DNA of 64,000 nt from Rebecca billardiae RCC1528 (lineage: Eukaryota; Haptophyta): NCBI GenBank assembly GCA_965240325.2, contig OZ251239.1, positions 744,001 through 808,000 of the forward strand. The letters run 5' to 3'. The position numbers were made by a program, and so were the translations under genes. Of this stretch, positions 40,582 through 50,789 are shown piece by piece. Below the pieces are notes generated by a model. That model did no database searches and was not told the origin of the DNA. It was given only the letters and a program-made list of their open reading frames with translations. Each line of letters opens with the position of its first letter. Position 1 is the stretch's first letter.

Positions 40582-41468
40582 GCCGCGCGCCGGCGGCCAC
40601 GCGCGCCGCGCCTCGGCGGCGCGGCCGCCGCCATCCTCCTTCGTCGCCGCGCGGCGTGCGGGCGGGCTGTTGCACGCTCCGGCGGCGCGCGCGCTCGCTC
40701 GCGAGCCGCGCCCCCGTGTCCGGGCGCGCGGCGCGTGCGTGTGCATCGGCCGCTATGGCCTGGGACCATCCTCACCGCGCCGCGGCTTTGTCGCGGCGCC
40801 ACAAAGTCAATCCGTGACGGCCGAAACGGCAGGACAATCAATACCTGCGGCACCTGCCCAGGCTGCCCCTTCGGACCGCCGGTACACTTATCGCGTCGCC
40901 GCTCGGAATCTGACGATGCATCATTCAGACTGATGCACTCCACTGGCACTGTGACTGGCCGAGCCCGCGACTCCGGGGCCACCGTGGCGTGGCGCCCTGG
41001 CTGGCTGGCTGCCAGGCCGTGTGAGCGGCCTGCGGGCCCGCGGCCCCGGGCCGCGGTGCGGCCACTCACTCATGCACTGCCACTGCCAGCCGCCATGTCG
41101 GGCTCTGCCACAGTCCACTCGGCCACAGTCATCAGGGACAGCCAGTCGGACCCTATGGCTATGGCATTTAATAAGTTCCCCGCGATGGCCATGGCGCCCG
41201 TGCCACTGCCACGTCGTGAAGTATCTGAGCAGCAGTAATCCAGAGTATGATTTATCATGATACACTACTGCCACTGTGACACCATGACTATTGACTGTGT
41301 CACTGTCTGTACTTCAAGTAGCCAGCGTGAGCGGAGCTGCGGCCACGGGGGCGCCGGACCAAGGGTCCGAGTGAGTCGCCTTTACACAGGACCAGGTAGC
41401 CGGACAGGCTGTAGGCTCTGCACTTGTCCTCCCGCGTCGGGTTGTCCCGTCCAAACTGCAGCAGTACG
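40582..41468. other. Intergenic
   Basis: This 887 bp lies between the armadillo gene and the U-box GTPase gene. No gene was seen. The part after 41100 is lower in GC and presumably contains the promoter of the GTPase gene. Confidence 0.4.
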
Positions 41469-44400
41469 ATGGACAGGGATGACGCTCACCCGCTCGACTT
41501 CTCGGCCGTCTTCGAAGATGAGCAAGCCTCCGGGCTCGTGGACCCTGTGACGTACGAGATCATGCGCCACCCCGTGCGCGCCACGGGCACCGGGGAGGTC
41601 TATGACGACGCAGCTCTCGCGCGGTACAACAACGAGAACGACAACGTCGCCGCGGGCATCTCGCCGTTGACCGGCACGCAGCTCGGAGCCATCGTGGCGG
41701 CGGAAGACAAGGCCTCGCAACTCGCCGAGTTGCGGTTGCGGCTCCACGGCAGCCCCAAAGCCGCTGCATCTGCCCCGGCCGCAGCGACCGGTGGGCCCGG
41801 CCAAGCGGACGCCACGCAAGTGCGCTCGATTGAAGACGTGGCTGGCATCTTCCGATGCCTGGACGAGATGCGGCCGGTGCTCGGCGACATGCTCGCTGGG
41901 TGGGAGCCGCCGCGCATTGTGGTCATTGGCTCGACGAGTGTTGGCAAGAGCACGCTGCTCGAGCGCCTCGCGATGATGCCGCTCTTCCCGCGCCAACGTG
42001 GCGTGTGCACGCGCGTGCCCATCCATCTGCGGCTGCGTCGGTGCGCTCCCGAGGACTCGCACGCGCGGCTCGCCGTTCTCAACACGGCGACGCGCGAAGA
42101 GCAGCCGCCGGACGGCCGTATGATCGCCATCGACAGCGGCTGGCGCGAGGTGAGCCAGCGCATGACCGAGATGCTCGCAGACGCTGGTGCGCGCGCGGTG
42201 AGCGGCACGCACGCCATCGTGCTCACGGTGCACCACTCCTCTGTGCCGCTCATCGACCTGGTCGACCTGCCCGGCGTGCAGAGCGACACTCCTGCGAGCC
42301 GCGAGCTCACCGAGGGCATCATCCGAGCGCACGTGGGCACGCGTGCCTCGGACATGTACCTGCTCGTCACCAAGTGGACGACCGGCTGCCGGACCCAGGA
42401 CGCAGGCGGTCTGCTCTTTCTCGACGACGAGACCAAGACGCGCACAGTGGGCGTCCTCACTCACTGCGACAAGGTGCGGGACGCGGAGGACCGCGAATGG
42501 CTTTGCTCGATCATCCAACGCGAGCCGGAGGAGCTCGTGGTCGAAGAGCATGGCATCGCCCGTCTCGCGCCGAATGGCTGGGTGGCCGTCGCCAGCGCCG
42601 AGCCAGTTTCCTCGCCTCCCGCTGCACAGGGGCAGCCGCAGCCGACGGCTGGCCTGCAAAGGCTTCTCGGGTTGCGCCGCTCGGAGCTCGCGCACTTTGG
42701 GTCGGACGACGACCTGCGCAGGCTCGTGGACGAGGGCAGCGCGACGTGTGACGCGCTCGTGCAGCGCCTCGAAACAATGTACCTCAAGGTGCTCGAGGAC
42801 GAGTGGCTTCCGGACACGCTCGGTCGGCTGCGCGAGCACACGCGCGAGCGCGAGCGGCAGCTGCTGCAGCTGGGCCTGCCCGTGCAGCCGACGGACGATG
42901 AGGCGCGCGCCGAGGTGGACCGTCTGCTCTTGCAGGGCTACACACAGCTGGTGGATGCGTGTGTGCTCGAGGTGCTCGAGCCCCTGCGCAGTGCAGCGCG
43001 CCGCGCATGGCCCGACACATTAGTTCAGATGTCCGCGTCTGAGCTGGGCGCGGTGTGGCGGTCGCGCGAGTGGCTGCTGCGCATGCTTATGCACGAGGCG
43101 CTCGACGACTTGCTTGCGCACTGGACGCACGGCCTACGCAAGCTCGTGTACGCGTCGAGTGCCGATGAGACCACCCCGTTCCGCATTGCGCGCTTCGGGT
43201 CGTACGCCGAGCTGGTCGTAGACTGCATGCGCGCGGTGGCCGTCGATGCCATCAACAAGGCGAGCGCAGCGTGTGACGCCATCCTCGAGCGCACCTTCGA
43301 CGCGAGCGACGGCGCCTGGCTGCACGCGGCATTCATGGACAAGTGTGCGTGCGTGCAGCTGCACTTCGACTCCATCGGCTTTGCGGACGCCGTCCTCGCC
43401 TCGTGCGTGCTCCCACTCCCCTCGCTGGAGGTGCTGCAGGCAGCCCACCGCACAGCGACGGCACTCGGCTCCGAGCGCGAGTCGTGCGGCGCCGAGCGCA
43501 CGCGGCTCGAGGAGCAGTGCGCCCAGGCGCGGGCGGCCGGGGCTGAGCTGTGCGTCGGCGTGTGCCGGGCTACGCTCATGCCGCTGTGCGGAGCGCTCGA
43601 GACGACTGGCGCTGAGTTGCTACGCAGGCCGAGTATCAAAGCACGCATTGCACCATGTGACCTTGAGCGAGTGCTGCCAGGGCTCGTGCAGGTGGCCAAG
43701 TTCAATGACTCGCTGACACAGCTCGACCTCTATGCCCTCAAGCTCGGCGACCAGGGCGTGTCTAGCCTCGCCAACGCGCTGAGCGTGAACGGCTCGATCA
43801 CGACGCTAGGCCTTTATTTCGACGACAACATCGGCGACCAGGGCATGTCCAGGCTCGCCGACGCGTTGCGTGTGAACTGCTCGATCACAACGCTGAACCT
43901 CCACAGCCGGAACTTCGGCGGGCAGGGCATGTCCAGCCTCGCCGACGCGCTGCGCGTGAACGGCTCCATCAAGGCACTGGAGCTCGGGGGCGTCAACGAC
44001 GACGTCGGCGACCAGGGCATGTCCAGCCTCGCCGACGCGCTGCGCGTGAATGGCTCGATCACGACGCTGTGCCTTCCTTCCAGCATGAACAACATGAGCA
44101 CCTGGAACTACATCGGCGACCAGGGCATATCCAGGCTCGCCGACGCGTTGCATGTGAACTGCTCGATCACAACGCTGAACCTCCACAGCTGGAACCTCGG
44201 CGAGCAGGGCATGTCCAGCCTCGCCGACGCGCTGCGCGTGAATGGCTCGATCACGACGCTGTGCCTTCATTCCAGCATGAACAACATCGGCACCAGGTAC
44301 TACATCGGCGACCAGGGCATGTCCAGGCTCGCCGACGCGTTGCATGTGAACTGCTCGATCACAACGCTGGACCTCCTCTGCATCGGCGCCAAGGGCATGT

Positions 44401-45182
44401 CCAGCCTCGCCAATGCGCTGCGCGTGAACTGCTCGATCACGTCGCTGCGCCTCTGGGGCGACGACGAAGGCGTGCCCAGCCTCGCCAGCGCGCTGCTCGT
44501 GAACGGCTCGATCACGACGCTGGGCCTCCGCATGAATAACTTCGGCGACCACGACGTGCCCAGTCTCGCCGACGCTCTGCGCATAGACTGCTCGATCACG
44601 ACGCTGAGCCTCTGGGCCCAGAACATCGGCGACGAGGGCGTGTCCTCCAGCCTCGCCGACGCACTGCGCACGAACACCTCCATCACGACGCTGAATCTCG
44701 ACGAGAACTACATCGGCGAACAGGGCGTGTCCCACCTTGCCGACGCACTGCGAGTGAACTGCTCGATCACGACGCTGAATCTCGGCTGGAACAACATCGG
44801 TGACCAGGGCGTGTCCAGCCTCGCCGGCGCACTGCGCGTGAACTCCTCTATCACGGCGCTGAAGCTCGACTGCAACGACATCGGCGACCAGGGCGTGTCC
44901 AGCCTCGCCGACGCCCTGCACGTGAACTCCTCTATCACGACGCTGAATCTCGACTTCAACAACATCGGTGACCAGGGCATGTCCAGCCTCGCCGACGCCC
45001 TGCACGTGAACTCCTCTATCACGACGCTGAATCTCGACGAGAACTGCATCGGCGACGATGGCGTGTCCCGCCTTGTCGACGCGCTGCGCGTGAACAGCTC
45101 GATCACCACGTTGGACATCGTCAGCGGCAACAACATCGGCGACGAGGGCGAGGCCGCCCTCAAAGAGGCGCTGCTGCTGTAG
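41469..45182 (+). CDS. U-box + dynamin-like GTPase + leucine-rich repeat fusion protein
   Basis: An intronless gene encodes 1,237 residues. A U-box-like domain (about 15-75) reads VDPVTYEIMRHPV...SPLTGTQL, the E2-recruiting fold of E3 ligases. A GTPase of dynamin/GBP type starts near 147: P-loop GSTSVGKST, G3 DLPG at about 265-268 with LIDLVDLPGVQSD, and a G4-like THCDK near 330 where the usual Lys is His. A helical region of about 400 residues follows (stalk-like, LEDEWLPDTLGRLREHTRER). From about 740 to the end are 16 RNI/NLRC3-type LRRs of roughly 28 residues, consensus IGDQGVSSLADALRVNxSIT. Each domain is clear by itself; I know of no described family with this order. The inferred model is ligand sensing by LRRs, GTP-driven assembly and ubiquitin output. 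It resembles immune GTPases, but function is unproven. Confidence 0.85.
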   Translation: MDRDDAHPLDFSAVFEDEQASGLVDPVTYEIMRHPVRATGTGEVYDDAALARYNNENDNVAAGISPLTGTQLGAIVAAEDKASQLAELRLRLHGSPKAAASAPAAATGGPGQADATQVRSIEDVAGIFRCLDEMRPVLGDMLAGWEPPRIVVIGSTSVGKSTLLERLAMMPLFPRQRGVCTRVPIHLRLRRCAPEDSHARLAVLNTATREEQPPDGRMIAIDSGWREVSQRMTEMLADAGARAVSGTHAIVLTVHHSSVPLIDLVDLPGVQSDTPASRELTEGIIRAHVGTRASDMYLLVTKWTTGCRTQDAGGLLFLDDETKTRTVGVLTHCDKVRDAEDREWLCSIIQREPEELVVEEHGIARLAPNGWVAVASAEPVSSPPAAQGQPQPTAGLQRLLGLRRSELAHFGSDDDLRRLVDEGSATCDALVQRLETMYLKVLEDEWLPDTLGRLREHTRERERQLLQLGLPVQPTDDEARAEVDRLLLQGYTQLVDACVLEVLEPLRSAARRAWPDTLVQMSASELGAVWRSREWLLRMLMHEALDDLLAHWTHGLRKLVYASSADETTPFRIARFGSYAELVVDCMRAVAVDAINKASAACDAILERTFDASDGAWLHAAFMDKCACVQLHFDSIGFADAVLASCVLPLPSLEVLQAAHRTATALGSERESCGAERTRLEEQCAQARAAGAELCVGVCRATLMPLCGALETTGAELLRRPSIKARIAPCDLERVLPGLVQVAKFNDSLTQLDLYALKLGDQGVSSLANALSVNGSITTLGLYFDDNIGDQGMSRLADALRVNCSITTLNLHSRNFGGQGMSSLADALRVNGSIKALELGGVNDDVGDQGMSSLADALRVNGSITTLCLPSSMNNMSTWNYIGDQGISRLADALHVNCSITTLNLHSWNLGEQGMSSLADALRVNGSITTLCLHSSMNNIGTRYYIGDQGMSRLADALHVNCSITTLDLLCIGAKGMSSLANALRVNCSITSLRLWGDDEGVPSLASALLVNGSITTLGLRMNNFGDHDVPSLADALRIDCSITTLSLWAQNIGDEGVSSSLADALRTNTSITTLNLDENYIGEQGVSHLADALRVNCSITTLNLGWNNIGDQGVSSLAGALRVNSSITALKLDCNDIGDQGVSSLADALHVNSSITTLNLDFNNIGDQGMSSLADALHVNSSITTLNLDENCIGDDGVSRLVDALRVNSSITTLDIVSGNNIGDEGEAALKEALLL
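43740..45170 (+). repeat. Sixteen LRR-coding tandem repeats (about 84 bp each)
   Basis: The LRR part of the U-box GTPase gene consists of near-identical DNA units sharing GTGAACxGCTCGATCACxACGCT. Two-repeat blocks are also duplicated: 44040-44140 closely matches 44236-44330 (both with CCAGCATGAACAACAT), and 43850-43930 matches 44130-44225. Confidence 0.9.
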
Positions 45183-45292
45183 CGCCACTATCAGCCCATG
45201 CACTACGTAAGGCCGACACGGCGATAGCTGGACAGGTCGCGCCGCCCGGGCCGGCGGCCGAGCCGACCGACCGTTACCGCCGTGACAACTTA

Positions 45293-45562
<270 letters not shown>

Positions 45563-45682
45563 AGTGTGTCAGCAATAACAATATTGCGCCAGCAGCTGCC
45601 TCAAATACTGGTTTCTAACCAATGGCCCTTCACACTACTTGGTTCCAGAATACTGCCGTTCCCGAGCTTGAACATACGACAT

Positions 45683-45806
45683 CAGGCAATTGCGGGCAAT
45701 AAGGAGCTGTCACGTTAGTCTAGAAACGACTGCTGGGGCTTGCAATCTGCGGATCCCGATCTGGCCTAGAAACTGAGACTAGCGATAAGCTGGTTTGCTA
45801 TACGCA
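45683..45806 (-). repeat. Dispersed repeat copy C (minus orientation)
   Basis: It is in reverse orientation to copy A, and carries the complements of GCCCGC-ATTGCCTG, GTGACAGCTCCTTATT, CAGATC and GCTAGTCTCAGTTTCTAG in the same order, so it spans nearly the full unit. Confidence 0.85.
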
Positions 45807-45816
45807 TTGGCTTGCT

Positions 45817-45885
45817 ATCTGCGGATCTGGCCTAGCTAGAAAGTAGAAACTGAGACTAGCGATAAGCTCGTTCGCTATACGCATA
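45817..45885 (-). repeat. Dispersed repeat copy D (minus orientation, short)
   Basis: It contains ATCTGCGGATCTGGCC and AGAAACTGAGACTAGCGATA, immediately next to copy C. A short insertion TAGCTAGAAAG precedes GTAGAAACTGAG, the point where copy B carries its microsatellite. Confidence 0.8.
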
Positions 45886-46251
45886 GTCACACTGCTAAGA
45901 CACCGCCGGGATTCTAGCTGCTACTGTCGTCGCGGCTGACTGACGTGGCGGTCCGCCGAGGCGCAGTGCCCGCGGGACGCGGCGCGCGGCCCGACTACCG
46001 GAGTACAGGCCAAGCCCCGGCGAACTTCTCTGACTGACTCCTGGCCAGTGCACCGCGGCATCCATGCAACATCATGCCAGATTTGCTCCAAGATGGCCCC
46101 AACATTCTCGTCGGCCTCGCCGGCCGGGCCTAAAGACTCAGCGGGGGGCTCTGCCCCCCCGCGCCTGCGCGGCGGGCGGACCTAGCTTAGTATTCTAAGA
46201 AACGGAGACTCCTTAGGCGCTCGGGCTACCGATTAATAAATAACCGAACGG

Positions 46252-46310
46252 CTAAGAAACCGAGACTAGCCGTGAGATCTCTGACTTCTCATTGCCCGCG
46301 ATTGCCTGTA
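46252..46310 (+). repeat. Dispersed repeat copy E (partial)
   Basis: It retains AAGAAACCGAGACTAGC (inverted core) beside ATTGCCCGCGATTGCCTGTA in the orientation of copy A. It seems to be a rearranged fragment of the same family. Confidence 0.55.
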
Positions 46311-46767
46311 GAGATAGTCTGCTCAGAAATATTGACGATGCCCTTTCCGGAACTATGTGTCAGCAGTTGTGATTGCCGCCAGCAGCTGGTGGCTGGGGCA
46401 CGACTCGCCCACGAGCCCTCGCCACGACGGGGCCGCCGCCCGCTGGCGCTGAGTGTGGCCCAGATGATAGCCCCCGGTGTGTCCAGTTAGCCCGCCCGTA
46501 TGGCCACCTGTAGCTAAGCTAGTTTGTAGTACCCGGTCAGAAATGACGGGCCACCCGTGGACGCGTGGTACTGTAGTTTTCATCATACACTGATAACTAC
46601 TCGTGCGTTTGGCAATATGAAACATAGCGTATAGTCTCTAGAAACAGCTATTGTCCGTGAACCTATTGGGAGGTCCGAGGTTAGGCGGTCGGATAAGTGC
46701 GCGACAATTCTCGCCGTTATATTGAAGTCGTCAATGACTGTACAATCGGGGGTTGGAAGGGGCTCTG

Positions 46768-46775
<8 letters not shown>

Positions 46776-46854
<79 letters not shown>
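46776..46854. repeat. (GT)n microsatellite
   Basis: About 39 GT units, preceded by TATATATA and followed by AGTGTAGTGTGTGTAC. Confidence 0.97.
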
Positions 46855-46856
<2 letters not shown>

Positions 46857-47220
46857 TGTAGTGTGTGTACTGCATGGTCCGGCCAGCTTGGTTCGGCCGG
46901 ACTTATTTGGCTTAATTATACGGGGCCAACGGCGGACGAGTAACGGAGCTGGCTACTGCCACTGGGGGGGGCGGTGGACCGGAGTCCGGAGCCGGAGCCG
47001 CTGCAACGCGCCAACGGGCCGACGAGGCGTCCGATGCGGGCTTATGAGTGCAGCAGACAGCACAAATATAGAGCCAGAGACTATGAGAGAGTGAGAGACA
47101 TCAGTCAAGAGAGCCGAGAGACGAATCGGCGTCCGCGCCTTCTAGGGCCTGTTGCAAATTGAATAAATACCAACAAATATGTGACGGCGACATCCCAGTG
47201 GGAATCCGCGTGACGCCCGG

Positions 47221-47361
47221 TTGGATGCAGAGTGTTCTCTGCGAGGATGGCGTCTGGACCGCGGGGAACGCGATCGCTGCACCCCTGAGGTTGTCGTGAG
47301 TGCAGCAATCCACTTGCGCCAGGCTGGGGCGTGACCTACGTCGAGAACACTCTGCATCCAA
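47221..47361. repeat. Inverted repeat with 19-bp perfect arms
   Basis: The left arm TTGGATGCAGAGTGTTCTC (47221-47239) is the exact reverse complement of the right arm at 47343-47361. The 103 bp between them are unrelated to the arms. The element could fold as a large hairpin or mark the ends of a small non-autonomous element. No target-site duplication is obvious. Confidence 0.75.
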
Positions 47362-47429
47362 GTGGGCACCCCCTCATGTCCAAGCGGAAGCAGAAGCTCT
47401 CCGCGCGCGGTCGACGCGGCAAGAAAGCT

Positions 47430-48850
47430 CAGAAGGGCTGGAGCTCAAGATTCAGCGCATGCTGCAGCCCGCAAGACGCGTGAGGAGGCGGGCACGAGGC
47501 GCTACGCAAGTCCCGGTCGACCTCGATCTCATCGTCCGAGTCCTCAGCTCCAGCGCCGGCCTTCCGCTGGAGCTGCGCCGTCACGTCGTGCGACGTGCTA
47601 GTCGTTGAGCTCGCTGAAGATGGGGCGGGGCGCGCAGGGACCGGACATGTTGCGCGGGAGCGCGGCACGGCACGGTGCGCACGAGCACGGCCAGCGACAC
47701 ACCCACACGCGACCCGCCTGGTCGATGCGCAGGTTGTGGAAGCTCTTCCGGCTTGAGTGCGGGCGCGCTTCTCGTCGCGCGTCGCCGTGTCGATTGTGTT
47801 GTACCCCGGAAAGTCGCGGTGATCTCGGCGTAGGGTACCACCACACGATCGCGCGTCGTCGCGAGCTGCGCGCGCGTGCGGTTCATAATCAGCTCCGAGC
47901 CGCCCAGCTCCGTGTCCGTCTGCTTGGCCGTCCCCAGCCAGCGCGCGATCTCCTCGGTGAAGCTGATAATGCGGGGCGCCCTCCTCGAGCGCCGCCGAGG
48001 CCCGAGCGCATCAGCTCCGGGTTGACACTGGCTCGCAGAGCGCTTCCTGGACGACCAGCAGCGACGCGTGGCACTCATTGAGCCCGGTCACAACGGGGCC
48101 ATCCCAGCCGTGGATGACGCCGGCGGCAACTAGTCTGATGACAGTGAATCCTACGAGTACTATCTCATTTTCTTGCAGCAGTACTGTCCTGTTGAGCACC
48201 GTTCGGACACTGCGCCGTAAGCTACTACTGATCCTCGACGCTTACCTCTGGGCCCCGACACTGCTTTGGGGGCGTCTGGGGACTGATCGTGGCTGGCACC
48301 GAGGTGGTCAACTTCATCTACTTGGCTGGCGCACCTTCGACTCCTCCAATACCCAGTATCAGAAGTACCGCGAGCTCTCGTGGTGGCACTCCGAGGAGCG
48401 CTGCACCGCAAGGCGAGCGTAGACTGCAGATGGTGATTGCGAGCGCGCCCGCGGGCGAGACTACGCACAACTCGAGCACGATGGGGAAGGCGTTGAGGAA
48501 GATCCCGGGCGTTCTCTCGGCCGCAGACCAAAGCATGATTCTCGACCAGATGGCTGAGCGCGCCGACGCGCTCGATCACAACTCGTGTCGGCACTGCACG
48601 CGGACGGCGTCGACGAGTGTCGACCTGACTGCCGAGCGTGCCGTGACTGTATAGCATGCAGCGCGGCGCACACTCTGTCTAGAACCGTAGGCAAGCGTCG
48701 ACGCGCGTCGTCTGGTGCGACGCGCGCCTCCTGAGCGCCTCCCGTGGCCGCCGCCGCAGCGCGGCAGCGGCCATCATGAAAAAACAAATCGCTCGCCGAA
48801 ATTCCCCCCGATGTCGCGTTTGGTCTCACTTCAAAATGCAACAAGCCCTA
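47430..48850 (-). pseudogene. Degenerate minus-strand coding region
   Basis: Protein-like stretches lie in order on the minus strand but switch frame without clear splice sites. From about 48540 down: GIFLNAFPIVLELCVVSPAG with more hydrophobic sequence. About 48190-48010: LLQENEIVLVGFTVIRLVAA then NECHASLLVVQEAL. About 47980-47800: PRIISFTEEIARWLGTAKQT then VVVPYAEITATFRG. About 47740-47600: KSFHNLRIDQAGRVWVC and a stop after IFSELND. I read it as a frameshifted relic of one gene, or less likely a gene with very short unusual introns. The family is unknown, and a membrane part seems likely at the N-terminal side. Confidence 0.35.
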
Positions 48851-49473
48851 GTGAGTTCCGCGACCAGGTCAGGCAGTGCGCCACCCTCGCGCAGATTGCT
48901 CCCCCCTAACCGGCTAACCGCGCGCTAATTAACGGCCTCAGGCCGCCCTAAGCCTACTCCCCAGAGTAAGAAGGCGGAGCGGCCGGCACGGGCCACCCGC
49001 CCACAGGCTCCGTACAGGGCCATCGGCGGAAGCCCGAGCCGACCCGCCCGTCGGCCCGTGCGGCGGGGCACTCGCGGCGCGGCGACGGCAGATGCCGCGT
49101 ATATGCTGCGCCAGACGAGGCCCACTACAGCCGCGCCTATGCACAGCCGCTGCCACTGCGCGCGCACAGTACTGCGCACTGCGGCACCGACCACCGACCG
49201 TGCATGACCGTCCCTCACGCCGTCCGGCGGCCACCGCCCGGACCGCGCGGCGGCCGACCGCCTACGGAGCCAGCAGTTTGAGGCGAGCATTATCACGCGC
49301 AGGACCGAGCGAGGTGGCAAGCCTGGCCATAGGAGGAGTGGCGCCTGGTTTGAGCTGCCAGCAGCCCATTGCGGGCCTTGGAGCGCGCGCACGGCACAGG
49401 TGCAGCCAACGATTCTGACTTGGCTCGACCTGCAGCCGGTGCCAGCCCGTCTGCGAGCGCCAGCAGCGCGGCG
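48851..49473. other. Intergenic
   Basis: No gene was recognised in these 620 bp. The sequence is GC-rich again, with short frames on both strands only. Confidence 0.35.
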
Positions 49474-49803
49474 TCACTGGCGCTCGCGCTTGGCTTTCTT
49501 ACCCTTCCCTCTTTTTGGCCTCTCCATTGCGTCCAGCTCGTCCTCGCTATCGCCGCCGCCGCCGCCGCCTTCTTCGTTGAGCTCATGCCACCCGTCATTG
49601 TCGGCGGCGGCGATGCCGAGGGCTGCGCGCTCCTCGTCGACGCGCTCGGAGAGGTAGCTGTTCACCTGCTCCTTGAGGGCGTCGAGCACGTCCTCCACCG
49701 CGCCGACGGGACGTTCGGCGGCATTTTTCGACGCGTCCAGTGGTATGCTGACCTCGTGCAGCCGCTCGCCCCCAGAGGTGATGGTCGCGCTCACGGCCGC
49801 CAT
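49474..49803 (-). CDS. Small acidic protein with basic tail, 109 residues
   Basis: A single exon. It starts MAAVSATITSGGERLHEVSI, has one amphipathic helix (AVEDVLDALKEQVNSYLSER), an acidic Gly-rich linker (GGGGGGDSEDELDAME) and a lysine-rich end (KRGKGKKAKRERQ) that could be a nuclear signal. Length, N-terminal strand plus single helix and disordered acidic end recall GON7/C14orf142, a KEOPS complex subunit, but the match is impressionistic and I give no symbol. Its promoter carries the hairpin and CTGCGGTAAGGGGAT element also found before the next gene. Confidence 0.6.
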   Translation of the reverse strand: MAAVSATITSGGERLHEVSIPLDASKNAAERPVGAVEDVLDALKEQVNSYLSERVDEERAALGIAAADNDGWHELNEEGGGGGGDSEDELDAMERPKRGKGKKAKRERQ

Positions 49804-49823
49804 CCTGCGTTCACGACTTATTT

Positions 49824-49864
49824 ATCCCCTTACCGCAGTTCACTTTGCTTCGTATGGAAGCAAA
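49824..49864 (-). promoter_or_regulatory. Hairpin plus CTGCGGTAAGGGGAT element, copy 1
   Basis: Read on the minus strand toward the ATG at 49803: TTTGCTTC, 5-nt loop, GAAGCAAA, then a 5-nt gap and CTGCGGTAAGGGGAT. The 15-mer ends 20 nt before the start codon. Confidence 0.6.
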
Positions 49865-50789
49865 GTTGACGGCGCCCGCTGAGGGCGCCCTGCGGCCAGT
49901 CAGGGCGTCTTTGGGCGCTGAACGCCGCATGACACTGTGCAGGCATGGTCTAGCTACCCTCAGACAGCCGCCAGACTGGTCCCTCCAGCTACAATGCCTC
50001 CACGATGGCATCCCGCGGCAGCGCGCCGAGCTGCCGTACGGGCGTGCGTGTCGTGCCCGCCAGGCTGGCCGTGTGCCCGCGACACCCGGCTGCACGCCTT
50101 GCAGCTGCTTCAGGCAGGTAGGCGATCGGTCGAGATGGCTGTAGGCGGTGTACGTACTGCACGCGCTGGTCTGCGCGCGTTCACATGACTCGTCGCGCTG
50201 AACTCACTCACCTGCCAGTCGCGCGTGACACGCTTGGCGGCTTGCCGCACGCAGCAGCCGCAGGCCGCGCGCGCGGCGTGATTGCCGAGTGCAAGTCAGC
50301 CAGGAGCTCGGCGGGATGGGCGGTCATGTTTCTTCGTCTGTTTCGGTGTCGATCACATGCGCGACGCGCGCGCCCCGCTGCGCAAGTACACCCTCCTCAT
50401 TGCCGACGTCACACAGGAAGCCGCATGATGGATCTCGAGCTCGGAGAGCAGCGTCCGAGCACCACAGGCACTGACTGGCAGCCCGAGAGCCGACCGGCGG
50501 GTGACGTCCTTCACCCCGCCTGATGCGGTACCGCGTGCGGCACCATACCGCAGCGATACGAGCACCTCAGAGGCGAACTGAGCACCCCTCAAAACTTTGC
50601 TTCTGGGCGTGCTCGAACACTCGTTTGGCACTCCGTTTGGACGCCGTGGCACCGGAGAAGGGGGAGGGCGGCGGCGATGAGGCTCGGGTGGCCCACGAAC
50701 ATGCTCACAAAGATGCCTCTCAGCCATCGCGCGCCCTCTCGTGGCGTCCACCTGCCCGCCGAGCACGCACCCGCGGGGGCGAACCCATC

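Larger units (their letters stand above)
46311..47429. other. Gene-poor, lower-GC region
   Basis: No gene was recognised. It contains the (GT)n microsatellite and the 19-bp inverted repeat listed separately. Confidence 0.4.

Noticed and set aside
43806-45203. 465-codon frame antisense to the LRR array
   Set aside because: Its apparent repeats reflect the LRR DNA repeats read backwards, with no recognisable domain.
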